Origin: Phoronis australis
Lineage: Eukaryota > Phoronida > Phoronidae
Length of the DNA: 64,000 nucleotides
Assembly: GCA_002633005.1 (NCBI GenBank)
Contig: NMRA01000012.1
Coordinates: forward strand, 1,328,730 to 1,392,729
Direction: 5' to 3'
Shown here in pieces: positions 49,291 to 60,233 of the stretch. Within the stretch, counting starts at the first letter, position 1. Every line of letters begins with the position of its first letter. A program made the position numbers and the translations under genes. A model generated the notes under the pieces. The model saw nothing but the letters and a program-made list of their open reading frames with translations, had not been told where the DNA came from and made no database searches.

Positions 49291-50487
49291 TTATGATACT
49301 GTCGTTGTCATTACTTTATGCTCGACCAAAATTGATCCTTTTGCCTCGGTCGAATTTTTGATTTAGTTTTTCATGAAGTGTTCCACTAGAATAAATTTTG
49401 AGCGTAATTTGCGTTCGTGAATTGACCACAAATGTTGAAGAAAAATTCATTTTAGTATCCAAATTGATTTTTTTACCACCGAAGTAAAAGGCGTCAATAG
49501 ATACTACTGAAAATGATTTTAGAAAATCACCATGTTGGCCGAGAAGTTTACTTTGAGGCAATATATATTTCAAAAGATTACACCGTGTCAGAAAACGAAT
49601 AAGCAGTGAAATTCACACGAGAACTAATTGCAATGGCAAATGAAGCAGAAACTAATGCGCCAACCCCCTCGAAGTGCAAATTAATGAGAGCTGGACGCTG
49701 GTGTGCGTACGTTTAGCAAATCATCCATCGTTATATGAAACAGGTACAATTAACACATCATTAGCAATTATATTGCACACCCAGTATGCACACTCCGTAA
49801 TATTGACCTTATGAAAGCCTTTACTGCAGCCAAAGCGTAGCAGGGAATCGAAAGCACGGCGGAGGTATAAACAGGTAGTTTGCAGTACGTGCAAAGACGC
49901 GTGAAAAACCTCGTATGGTGGATGTGACTTTATTTAGATAATTCTAGTGTCTACTGTAGTTTCAATATACTTGTATTCATTCTCAACGTCTAATTTGGTA
50001 GGTCATTTACTGATCGCAGTCACTGGACTTCGAAAAAATATGTCAGATTGAATCTAGTGTGTATGATTTGACACTTTTAGTAGTGCTGAAATTAGTTAAT
50101 GAAATAATCGTAGTGATTTCAATTATTATTTATAATTTCAAAATAACACTAAACGACCGTATTTTTTTAGATTCGGTGGCCTAGTATATGTTATATTTTT
50201 GTGCGCCATCTTGTGAGATGACTAACACTGACTGTACCCACTTCCTCGGGCGTCAATGGGTCAACTTTAGAATGCTTGCGAGGGCATTGTTTCTGCTTAT
50301 GTCACAGAAGAAATAAGAAAATGAAATTCGTTGAAATTTCCACTTAATAACAACCTGAACATGGCTTCACCGAGACCCCAGATTTCGCGCCTCCAGTCTC
50401 AACGTTTAGTCAGTTGTCCAGAACAGAACAAGCGTAGTTATATATTTTAGTCTACTGGTTAGTCTACTGCTTATATATTTTTGTATG

Positions 50488-50801
50488 CAGTGGCGGATTT
50501 AGGGGGTGGGTGGCAAGGGGGACATGGCCCCCCTAAAATGCTCCCAGATACCACTTGGCAGCTCGAGGTGCGAATTGCTGATTAGCATATGCGCGCACCC
50601 AGGGGGCTCGATGGGGACGAATGCACAATGCATAGGCCTTGAACAAACCCTGTTTACCGTTTTTTTTAGTAATAAGGTCCACAAACCCAAAAATTTGAGA
50701 CCCCTGAATCCCTACATTTTGACTGGGCGCGCTCGTGTGGCGGAATTCTGGTTGTTCCTCTGGCCTAGCCCCCCTAACTCAAAATCCTGGATCCGCCCCT
50801 G
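50488..50801. mobile_element. 314-bp hAT-like nonautonomous element
   Basis: Left TIR CAGTGGCGGATTTAGG and right TIR CCTGGATCCGCCCCTG (reverse complement CAGGGGCGGATCCAGG). GTATG flanks both sides, compatible with a 5-bp target duplication. The CAG(T/G)GGCGGATCCAGG terminus with G/C-rich subterminal runs resembles widespread hAT-type nonautonomous elements. No transposase. Confidence 0.75.

Positions 50802-50802
<1 letters not shown>

Positions 50803-50883
<81 letters not shown>
50803..50883. repeat. (GT)n microsatellite, about 37 pure repeats
   Basis: It starts in the right target-duplication sequence (GTATGTGTG) of the hAT-like element and ends GTGTATGTATAG. Minus-strand poly(His-Thr) readings are artefacts. 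Confidence 0.98.
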
Positions 50884-51180
50884 ATAGTACAAACATCAAC
50901 CATTAGGGATACAATTATCAATTTTCGTTTCTTAACAAGTTATTTTACTAAATGTAAATAAGCAAATTAATCATTTTTGGAATTTTATTTTTAATGTTAA
51001 AAAGGTAGGCTTTATTATTTACAATACAAACCCGACATCTGGAGACCAAAGGGACAAATAGGAAACACTAAAGAGGCCGTCGCCAATTTAGAACATAGTA
51101 AATTCCTAAAAAGATACCATACAATAGTCCAAAGGTTCACAAATCCGCCAAATGCTGGCATTTTTAAGAAGTCCATACGC

Positions 51181-52465
51181 CGAAGGCAGCGCAGACGCGG
51201 ACTGACAGCAGGTAGGCTGGCCTGGTCGAAGCTGCCGAAGACAGCGCAGACGCGGACTGACAGCAGATAGGCGGACCTGGTCCAAGCTGCCGAAGGCAGC
51301 GCAGACGCGGACCGACGGCAGGTAAGCGGGCCTGGTCCAAGCTGACGAAGGCAGCGCAGACGCGGACCGACGGCAGATAGGCGGGCCTGGTCGAAACTGC
51401 CGAAGGCAGCGAAGACGCCGACCGACGGCAGGTAGGAGAGCCTCGTCCAAGCTGCAGCAGGCAGCGCAGACGTGGACCGACGTAGCAGGCCTTTTAGGCG
51501 GGCCTTGGCCAAGCTCAGTGCCGAAGGCAGCGCAGACGCGGACCGGCGTAGCAAGGGGGCGGGCCTTGGCCAAGCTGCCGAAGTCGGCGCAGACGCGGAC
51601 AGACGTAGCAGGTATAGGCGGGCCTCGGCCAAGCTGCCCAAAGGGAGCGCAGACGGGGACAGGCGTGGCAGGTAGGCGGGCATTGGACAAGCTGCAGAAG
51701 GCAGCGCAGAGACGGGCAGACGTACAGGTATGGGGGCCTCAGCCAAGCTGCCGTAGCCAGTGCAGACACGGACCGACGAAGCACGGGTAGGCGGACCTCG
51801 GCCAATTTGAAGCTGCCGAAGGCAGCGCAACCGCGGACTGACGTAGAAGGTATGTACAGACGGGCCTCGGCCAAGCTGCCGAAGGCAGCGCAAATGAGAG
51901 GCGGCCTGAGTACGTAGCAGGTATGGGGGCCTCGGCCCCACTAGCTGCCGAAGCCAGCGCAGACGGACGCGGACCGACGCAGCAGGTACCTAGGCGGGAC
52001 TCGGCGTAGCTGCCGAAGGCATCGCAGACGCAGACCAGCGTAGCAGGTTGGCTGGCCTCAGTCGGCCAAGCTGCCGAATTAAGGCAGCGCAGACGCCGGA
52101 CCCGCGTAGCATGAGGTAGGCGGGCCTCGACGGACCAAGCTGCCGAACTCGGGGCCTCGGCCAAGCTGCCGGAGGAAGAGCAGACGCGGACCGGCGTTGC
52201 AGGTAGGAGCCCCTCGATCGGCCAAGCTGCCGAAGGCAGCGCGGACGCTTACCGACGTAGCAGGTAGGCGGGGCCTCGGCCAAGCTGCCGATGGCAGCGG
52301 AGACGCCGCCGACCGACTTAGCCGGTAGGCGGGCCCCGCCAAGCTGCCGAAGGAAGCGCAGACGCCGACCGACTTAGCCGGTAGGTGGGCCTCGGCCAAG
52401 CTGTCTAAGGCAGCGCAGACGCGGACCGACGTAGCAGGTTGGCGGGCCTCGACCAAGCTGCTGAT
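51181..52465. repeat. GC-rich minisatellite, 55-66-bp unit, about 22 copies
   Basis: The unit holds CGAAGGCAGCGCAGACGCGG, ACCGACGTAGCAGGTAGGCG and GGCCTCGGCCAAGCTGC. CGAAG starts at 51181, 51236, 51291, 51346 and 51401 are exactly 55 bp apart; later units are 57-66 bp. Proximal units are more uniform than distal ones. The block is far richer in G+C than its surroundings. ORFs of up to 308 codons on the minus strand and several on the plus strand reflect the lack of stops in the unit; period 55 shifts frame, so no consistent peptide repeat exists. Confidence 0.93.
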
Positions 52466-53090
52466 GTTACATCTGCAGAGGAATTCAGTTACTACCATTG
52501 ACCATGCATTTTGTGACCTTGAACGACGTTTGGATTCATCCACTAAGCTGTGTCTTTCTTGATATATTAGGGTTTGTGTTAGTACGTTAGTGTAGTTGTT
52601 ATTCGGATTAGAAAGAGTACGTGTTAAAACCAACGCAACTCTACCAGCAAGTTATAATTAACAAAGGTCCAGTGCAAGGGAATGGTAATACTTTTGATAG
52701 ATGCATAGATCTATCCATTAGAATACATGGCGTCATCACGACCCAAACACTAACACTCGAGTACTGTTGTTACAGAGGAGAAGTGTAACTGCACGTATCA
52801 AGCAGACCAAAACGTTATCATTAAAAAGTTACACATCTGTATTTTTCTTCATGTAAGACACCATCTCATGGTGCGCACCCTCATGGAAGAAGCAAATTCC
52901 GGGGTTGTTTTACATTTTGACTCTGGTGTCATTTTGTGTTGGTGGTCCTGCGACATCTTTGATTCACTGACAGTGCATGGTGGCGAGGTCAGGGTCCTGC
53001 TTGTTAAGGTACTGTACTACCCCAGATAAAACGTTTACATTTCCCCTAACTTTGTAGGTTGATATCTCAGAAATAGATGCTCAAATTAAT

Positions 53091-53770
53091 GTAAAATTTC
53101 AAATACTCTGATTTACATATCGTTCACGAAATGAATATGAAATGATTATAGTTTAGAACATTAACAGTGTTTCTGAGATCACTTCTGGAACATTTTCATT
53201 AAATGAATTTTGACCCTGTTATTAATACCGTTGTCTTACAATCAATATTCCTTTGTTCATTGGAAACATGTTATCGTTTTAAGAGATCGGGTCTTTAAAC
53301 CAGGTGTGAAACAGTGTACATGAATAAAGACAGATGCCTGAATGACTAGCGAGTAGAAATTTCACTTCGCTTTTCCAACTCAATGAGCAAGTGTTCAGTC
53401 TTATTTTGATGGGTCATACGAGTACACACATGTCTAGTCGAAACTGGTAACTTCCAGCTTGTTACAGCTGAACGGCACCATACCTTTTGACTCTGTTGTT
53501 ATTCGTGTTAGTTGTCTTGCAGCACCTGTCGTATACTGCGCCACTGCTCGCGACGTGAGGACCGAATGTTAATGGTATACTGGTCAGCCAAAGTCCAGTA
53601 GTTCGATGAATTGCTAATTCGGTAAAAAATCTACAATAAGGTTGAAATGAAGTCAAGCCTTTTTGAGAAGCGATAAAACCTATAGCACCTCAATTGACAT
53701 CCACAAGTGAGAAAGATTGAGTGTCGAATGTTTGAAATCATGGTCTTCATGGTTGCGAAGGTTTGCAAGT
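53091..53770 (+). repeat. Tandem duplication of about 0.65-0.7 kb, copy 1
   Basis: It begins GTAAAATTTCAAATACTCTG and runs to about GGTCTTCATGGTTGCGAAGG. The same order of sequence recurs about 760 bp downstream with an estimated 85-90% identity by eye. A shorter, more diverged fragment precedes it at about 52870-52985 (TTTTGACTCTGGTGTCATTT). Confidence 0.8.
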
Positions 53771-53850
53771 TCACAAATCCATAAATCCGAAGATCCACAC
53801 AAGTACGAAAATCAATTAGTCCGAAAGATGAAAGTACGAACTTTCATTAC

Positions 53851-54520
53851 GTAAAATTTTCAAATACTCTGATTTACGCATCGGTCACGAAACGAAAATG
53901 AAATGATTATAGTTTAGAACATTACAGATCACCTACAGAACATTTTCGTCAAATGAATTTCGACCTTGTTATTAATATCGTTGTCTTACAATCAATATTA
54001 CTTTGTTTTTTGCAAACATTTTATTGTTTTTAAGAGATAGGGCCTTTAAACCAGGTGTGAAACAGTGTACATGAATAAAGACAGATGCCCGAATGACTGG
54101 CGAGTAGGATTTTCACTTCGCTTTTCCAAATCAAGCAAGTGTTCAGTCATATTTTGATGGCTCATAAGAGTGCACACATGTAGTCGAAACCGGTAACTTC
54201 CGGCTTGTTACAGCTGAACAGCACCATACCTTTTAAGTCTGCTGTTATTCGTGTTCAGTGGTCCTGCAGCACTTTTCGTATACTGCCAGTGCTCGCGACG
54301 ACGTCAAGTACCGCATGTTAATGGTGTACTAGTCATCCAAATTCCAGTGGTTCGACGCATGGCCAACTCGGTAAAAAATCTACAATAAGTCAAGCCTTTA
54401 GAAGTGATAAAACCCATAGCACCTGAACTGGCAACTACAAGTGAGAAAGTGTGAGGGCTGAAGTTATGAAATCACGGTCTTCGTGGTTGCAAAGGGTTGC
54501 AAGTCCAGAAGAATTGTTAG
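53851..54520 (+). repeat. Tandem duplication of about 0.65-0.7 kb, copy 2
   Basis: It begins GTAAAATTTTCAAATACTCT and ends near GGTCTTCGTGGTTGCAAAGG. Shared blocks include GTGTGAAACAGTGTACATGA and TAAAGACAGATGCC. No ORF is conserved between copies. Confidence 0.8.
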
Positions 54521-54556
54521 TTGTAAACTTGCGCGCACCCAGCCTTTAATATGGGA

Positions 54557-54578
54557 AGGGGGGGGGGGGGGGGNGGGG
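54557..54578. repeat. Poly-G tract containing an N
   Basis: A run of G interrupted by N at 54574. Length is unreliable in a homopolymer. Confidence 0.9.
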
Positions 54579-55582
54579 CTCGAAATTTTAACGATGCGCA
54601 CCTTTTGCTAACAAAAAAGCGGCAGGACTAAAAAACAAAAAAACGGGTACCACCTTCAGGACTGTGAACTGTGCGTCTGCGTCTTTTCGGGTGGACTTAT
54701 CTCGTTTTCTGGGAATTTTTGTTTCTCTGTGACTAAGATGCTGTGAAGTATCCCATATGGTCAAATTTGGCTAACTTTGGAACGTCTTGGTCAGCGTATA
54801 AATAGTTACTTCCCGTGTGGGTACTGTTTTCAAAAACACTGTTTTAAAACGTTCCACTTTTGCATGATATTTTGCTGAGAATTCTGTAACAGTGGCGTTT
54901 TTGAACATTTATATAGTGAAATAAAAATTTGATCACCTGTTGCTCAATGTAGCTTTCTTTTTCAATTTTACTAATAGGACACGGTCACGTGACCAAATTA
55001 ATAGCAGGGTTGGTAAAAAGTAAAAAAAAAAAGAAATTCCACAGACTTTCCACTTTCAGAAAATAGGCCTATACCGTACTTTTACAGATTGAGCTAGGAA
55101 AATCTCCGCGTCCGTTTTCAGTCTAGCTGCTTATTATGCAGTATAAGTTCCTACATAACCTTAATGGTTCACTAAGGCCTAACCTGGCTCCCAGTGCTCA
55201 CACTCGCAGAGATCACTAATCTATATAGTGTCTGTGCAGGAGACAGTCACTAGGCCTTGTTTACTGAAGAAGGACTATGAGTGATCGAAGTTTTGAAGTT
55301 CGCCTTGGACGGTGCAGATCCTGGGTACACACACCGCTGGGAACACGTCATCGGAATCAACAGTGATGAACGTATCTTTCTTCTTTTAATGAACATTTTG
55401 ATTTACAAATTTAAAATTAGTGTTTGAATGGCGTGCAGCGCCAATGTCCTTTTCATGTCTGCTATTTAGTTACATTGATCTCTCACAGAGGGCGCAACAA
55501 TAAAAACTGACAAACAGACAGACATAAAAGAAGGAAGCCGACAGGACCTTAGTGCTTAGCAGCAAAAAGAACTTGCTATAAA
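54579..55582. other. Upstream region of NEDD8
   Basis: It should contain the NEDD8 promoter and 5' UTR, but no core promoter element can be assigned. A short open stretch at 55305-55380 has unusually protein-like codons but no family match. Confidence 0.4.
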
Positions 55583-55600
55583 ATGCTTATCAAAGTAAAG
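55583..55600 (+). CDS. NEDD8: NEDD8 exon 1 coding part (MLIKVK)
   Basis: The ATG follows TATAAA in the sequence CTATAAAATGC and encodes MLIKVK, the invariant start of NEDD8. The donor is AAG|gtaaac. The 5' UTR and promoter lie upstream but no boundary can be set; the TATAAA is too close to the ATG to be a usual TATA box. Confidence 0.95.
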
Positions 55601-58600
55601 GTAAACGTCAAACCTCAACTTGTTTACAACTTAAAGCATCCCTATTTCTTAGATGCTCACTTAACGATATCCTTCGAATTCGAATGTGAAGTGTTTCAAG
55701 AGAGAATCTGATAGAGATTCAGTTTGTGACCAAAAAATAAAAATCCAACAAATGACTGTTCTCGCATACTTTCGCAGGTGGAACCCTCGACGATATACTA
55801 CAAGAGGGCTGATTAAAGGTGTCTATGGGTTGAATGACAGAGACGTCCTTGTTGTCGTGTCAAAACTGTCATTGAAAATGAAAATCAAGTATTATTATTC
55901 GTCACTAAAGGCCATTCCCATACAGTTAACTCCAAAGTTGATGTTAGCTGTAGTTAACCTTACTGTTTACTGTAGTTAACCGCTAAGTGTTGCCATCAGT
56001 TTCGGCGTTGTTCAAAAAACTATAGATCACATATTACAAGGTACCGCTAATCGGTCTCGTGCCTTGCTGTCAAGCCTGTCAAGGAAGTCTCCACAAATGG
56101 AAACTAGAACATCAACTTCAGGAGCCAACAGTTGCCACGTTGAGTTGATGATGTTTTACTATAAGATGACATATTGAAAAACTTGACTCTTGAGTAGGCT
56201 AACAGCTGATCTGAACAAAGGCGGTATGGCGCATGGCGGATACTCGTTTTGCCACCTTCAGTCATTTTTAATGTAAAGAATCCAGTGCAAATACCTAGGT
56301 TTTACATTGAAGAGACTACCAAGATTTAAAAAATATTAATATTGCCAATGAGTTAGTAAATGAAGGAACACTTCGGAAAAGAAACCGCGATTGTCAGAGT
56401 ATTTGTTCTAGTCAAGATTTATTGGAAAATTTACCAAAAATTGTTTCGTGGCATGTACACAGTACAAACCCTGCTAGTAATTGACTAAAATTTTCTTGAT
56501 CTTTAGTTTTGTGGGGAAATTTGACTTAATGTGAGCTAAATAAGTGAAGAATTACTGTACTGATGGTTTAGCTAGGGCATCTCGTAATTTGCCAAAAAGT
56601 TTCCAGCGTGCACGAAATATTAGGATGTGTGATGGCCTGTGGTTGTCAAGGCTTTTATTGTGTGGCATGTAAAGTCTGCTAATGGTGCTTTTTTCAAGTT
56701 CATTTGAGAAGCCTTTGAAACTGAAAACATTGAGTTCGGGTAATCAAAACTGAATTTTGATTCACCATCAGATAATTTCTCTTTGTATTTTCATGTGCTG
56801 TTTCTTTTTCTGGTTTCATCTATTGGTGATGACAGACACTAACAGGAAAGGAGGTAAGATACTTGCATTGTTACTCGCGATGGTTTTGTAAGGTCCCATG
56901 CACCGCTTGTGAAGCTGAATTTGATTCTTATGGAGTAAATCAAGTTAGGGTTAGGTGAATCTGACTGTTGAAGTGGTCAGCATACTTCATTCTGTTCATG
57001 GTGTTACCATGTGGATAGGAATAATAACTTGCTGTATTAAATTACCAAAACAAAGGGTTCTACCTCAGAACATGAAGTAAAACAATAGTTTTTGAAGATG
57101 GTGCTGCACAGGGCTTCAGTTTCAATGAATTTTTGAAAACTTACAGATATCTACAAAATTTTGGTATTTTTCGAATATTTGATTATAAATTGCCGAAATT
57201 ATATAACTTTAATTGACTGAAGCAATACAAAGTAGAGATTGTGATTGAAATGGCTTTTACGGTAAAATTGCTCTCATTTCATACAAAACTGATCGCCAAA
57301 TTGTCCGTCTTTACTGTTTGAAATTCTGAAATTGTTATCCATGCCCGCTGACATTCAAAAATCTATTACTGTACAGCTTGGTACAGAACATGAAAATTGT
57401 ATTGCAATACTGGTACTTATATTCTTTATTGTTGAAGCAAAACTTTACAAGCCTCCAGCAGATGTAGGGAGAAAATGACATAACCCTATTGTTTACAATC
57501 TGTTTACAAACCAAGTCAGATGCTTTGAACTTAATTTCCTCAAAATTTCTGTTGACAGTACCTCCTCACAATGTGACAATTTTAGCCAATGCTCGATTTT
57601 TCCTTTTCAGATAGAGATAGACATTGAGCCGTCAGACAAGGTAAGTGTGGTCCGTGTCGCAGTGTTTGTAGTCAACTGGCAATGAGATACCCTTGTCCAT
57701 TTTCGCTGATGCCTGTACTATGACACGGCTGAAATTTACCGTGGTGACAAGCAAACTTCACTAGCCTGGTCTGAAGCAATAGTGAGCTGTCAGTTCTTAT
57801 CAAGGCCAGAAGTCATTTTGTTATCTGAAAAAGGAACAATAATGAGGCCGATTTTATAGTGGTACCTGTCCTAAATTAAAAGTTTTCCACAGAAGGCATG
57901 GGTTTGTTGCCCCTTTTATTGGTTGCAAAATACAAGTACATATTAAGCTAAGTTATGTTTGTGCAGAGAACCACTGTGCGTGTTCTGTGTTACTGTGAAC
58001 CCTGAACAGGATTAAATGTGACATAACTCGATCGCATTTATTGGTGAGATGTTGCCGATTAATTTTTTACGAAGCCTAACTTTATCGTCACACTTTCTCT
58101 GGGTCTCTTGTAGGTGGAGCGGATAAAGGAGCGAGTAGAGGAGAAAGAGGGGATCCCACCCCCTCAACAGAGACTCATCTTTAGTGGGAAGCAAATGTGA
58201 GTACTGCAGATCAGATGGTGGTAAGCGACCTAGTTTGAAAGTCTGTGGCTTTGAAAATGACTAAAATAGAATGAACTGGGACTTTTAAAGACATACGCAG
58301 TGCCATACTTGTAATTGGTTCGTGTTTTATAGTGGAGCCCTTTGTTTTGATTCTGTTGTACTCTAGTCTGGTTGTACACGACCTGATATTCTTTATTACA
58401 CGTGATAGCACAATGTTGCTAAGTGGGATAATTCAACGCTGATAACTTCATCTATCGCAGTTTGAACTTTGTAATATTGGCTTGACCTAATTAGCACATG
58501 GTCTTTAAATCTCTACATATGTGTTGGTGTTCAGTAGCAGGTGGGTGGTGCTGTACAAGATAAACATAATGAGACAAAATACCATTACCCTGTCATGACC

Positions 58601-60233
58601 ACGAATTCTGTCAACAGTAAAAATGTCTGGTAAGGGCTATTTCAGCAAAATCTGCATGGGGGGGGGGGTGGGACGGCAGTTGAAATAAAAATTTATGGGC
58701 GGTGGTTCTTGTAAGAAGTAAAGCATTAAAACTTGGTGGTATTTTTTGACCTGTAAATGTTGACAGGTGGGTATTTTCAGCCAAACACATCTCAAAAGAA
58801 ATCAAAACTCAACAAAAATTCACTTAGCAGATAATACCCTACATATCCCAAAACAAAAAACAAGCCCATGTTGCTAGTGTACAGAGTTCAATATGTACAC
58901 TGTGCCATTAATCAAGTCATGGGCAACTTGATTACAAGCACATATTGTACTGCAGTCATATTAGAATGAAAATTACTGCAACACCAAACTGGTGTTAACA
59001 AATATAAGATTGATGATTTTTAAATAAAAAGTATGAGGAGTCAGATAGACAAGTTCCAATATTCACTTGACATAGCAGTCCAACAGCATTTGTGGAGACA
59101 GTTTGAGATTCATAGATCCATGAAATTGAAAAATCTTATTGAAATTACAGACATGTGGTGGACAGAGACACCTGGTGGCTGCCAAAAGTATTGCTCACAG
59201 GTGTCTTTGAAAAGCAAGTAACTGACACGAGTTGTGATCTCACATGGAATTTTTCTGCACCCACAAAAACTTTGTGGTCGATTGGTCTGTCATTATCATT
59301 TCTTGTCTCAAGAACCACTTGGCTGATCATGATGAAAGTTGGTATAGAGGTATTTGGTGGGGATGCGCCAGCACCAGTGGATTTTCGGGCGGATTTGGCA
59401 ACCTTGGTACCCCCTGTTTGCCGCTTTTAGTTTTTGACAAGCCATTCCTTGTGTGTTGATTATTTCAAAAACTGCTCAACAGATCAGGATGAAATTCGGA
59501 ACAGAAGTATATGGCAAGAATGTGCCGGCGCCAGTCAATTTTGGATGTATTCAAGTACTGTGGATCCCCGTTAGTTTTCGACTGCTCAAGTCATTACTTG
59601 TCCGTCGATTATCTTGAAACCGCTTAACGGATCCTGATGACCTTTGGCAGAGATAGACGGCTGGCATGCACCAGCACCAATTGATATTCGGACAGATTTG
59701 GTTACCGTAGCATCCCCTGTTGGCCATTTTATTTTTTAACGAGACCGGTTGATTATCTCAAAAACTGCATTTTATATTTCAACCTAACTAAAAATTATGG
59801 GTCGTGGGTTGGAGAAAGAAAAGGAAAATATGGACGGTGGATAAGAAATGAAAGTGCCTTTCCCCCTCCCATACATGTTTTACTGGAACAGCCCTAATAA
59901 GTATTAGGTCGGGAAAATTCTAATTACGGAATGGCTTAGCCACCTCACTAACTTGCCTGTTAATTCACCTTCATTCTCAGTCATCAGGGGAGACTACTCC
60001 AACGATGAACTCGCCTTCTTCCTAGCACTTATAATGGGGATTACTTTGTCTCATTACTTTTGGCTTGTAGTGTTAAAGTAGTCTTGGGTGAATTGATAAA
60101 CTCGTGTATTTGAGTGTTGTTCCTTCTAAAGGGCTTTCCATGTTGTAGGAATGATGACAAGACGGCTGCTGATTATAAAGTGCATGGCGGTTCAGTGCTG
60201 CATTTAGTCCTGGCATTACGAGGAGGTGTATGA
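55583..60233 (+). CDS. NEDD8: NEDD8 ubiquitin-like modifier, complete, five coding exons
   Basis: NEDD8 is the ubiquitin-like protein joined through its C-terminal glycine to cullins, which activates cullin-RING ubiquitin ligases. Coding exons are 55583-55600, 56836-56853, 57611-57640, 58114-58196 and 60149-60233 (234 nt with the stop), giving a 77-residue protein. All introns are GT-AG; the first three are phase 0 and the last splits the ATG of Met50. Family landmarks are present: the Ile44 surface (RLIFSGKQM), Lys48, Ala72 (the residue that separates NEDD8 from ubiquitin, which has Arg) and the Gly75-Gly76 end. From recalled human NEDD8, the differences within the 76-residue core are T20S, Q39P, Y45F, E53D, I61V and L62H. 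Only one residue (Val77) follows Gly76, so the removable tail is unusually short. The multi-intron structure argues against a processed pseudogene. Confidence 0.97.
55907..56020. mobile_element. End fragment related to the 7567-8335 TIR element, in NEDD8 intron 1
   Basis: The segment starts AAAGGCCATTCCCATACAG and continues TTAACTCC, close to the left end of the element at 7567. It keeps the same TTAACTNC and GTTAACC words. No matching right end was found nearby, so this looks like a partial, diverged copy. Confidence 0.45.
56836..56853 (+). CDS. NEDD8: NEDD8 exon 2, 18-nt microexon (TLTGKE)
   Basis: Six codons, TLTGKE, lie between GATGACAG and GTAAGAT. They fill exactly the gap between MLIKVK and [10 protein letters not shown], so the exon is certain despite its size. 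The bases next to the acceptor are purine-rich, with the pyrimidine tract (TTTCTTTTTCTGGTTTC) some 20 bases further upstream. Skipping would keep the frame but remove residues 7-12, including Leu8 of the first beta-hairpin. Confidence 0.95.
57611..57640 (+). CDS. NEDD8: NEDD8 exon 3, 30-nt microexon ([10 protein letters not shown])
   Basis: Ten codons between TTTTTCCTTTTCAG and GTAAGTGTGG, phase 0 at both ends. The exon encodes residues 13-22, with Ser20 where human NEDD8 has Thr. Confidence 0.96.
58114..58196 (+). CDS. NEDD8: NEDD8 exon 4 (residues 23-49 and part of Met50)
   Basis: The exon encodes [20 protein letters not shown] and then LIFSGKQ, ending AT|gtgagt. It carries the alpha-helix, the Ile44 surface and Lys48. 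Pro39 replaces the usual Gln next to Gln40. Confidence 0.97.
59300..59775. repeat. Tandem repeat, about 150-bp unit, three copies, in NEDD8 intron 4
   Basis: CCAGCACC-type markers at 59369, 59525 and 59671 (spacings 156 and 146). Each unit contains a version of CTGATCATGATGAAAGTTGG and GGATTTTCGGGCGGATTTGG. Words are shared with 9085-9140 and 49140-49165, so it belongs to a wider repeat family. Confidence 0.75.
60149..60233 (+). CDS. NEDD8: NEDD8 exon 5 (C terminus and stop)
   Basis: After CATGTTGTAG the exon reads [27 protein letters not shown] and then Val-stop (GTA TGA). Ala72 and the diglycine are intact. The stop directly follows Val77. Confidence 0.97.

Noticed and set aside
50506-50961. 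151-codon ORF ending in Cys-Val repeats
   Set aside because: It spans the hAT-like element and reads through the (GT)n tract.
51015-51941. 308-codon minus-strand ORF rich in Leu, Arg, Pro, Ala, with other long ORFs overlapping it on both strands
   Set aside because: It lies on the GC-rich minisatellite, whose unit has few stop codons. The 55-bp period breaks any peptide repeat, and several frames are equally open.
55575-55582. TATAAA directly before the NEDD8 ATG as a TATA box
   Set aside because: It would place transcription start inside or after the coding start, so it is not a credible core promoter.
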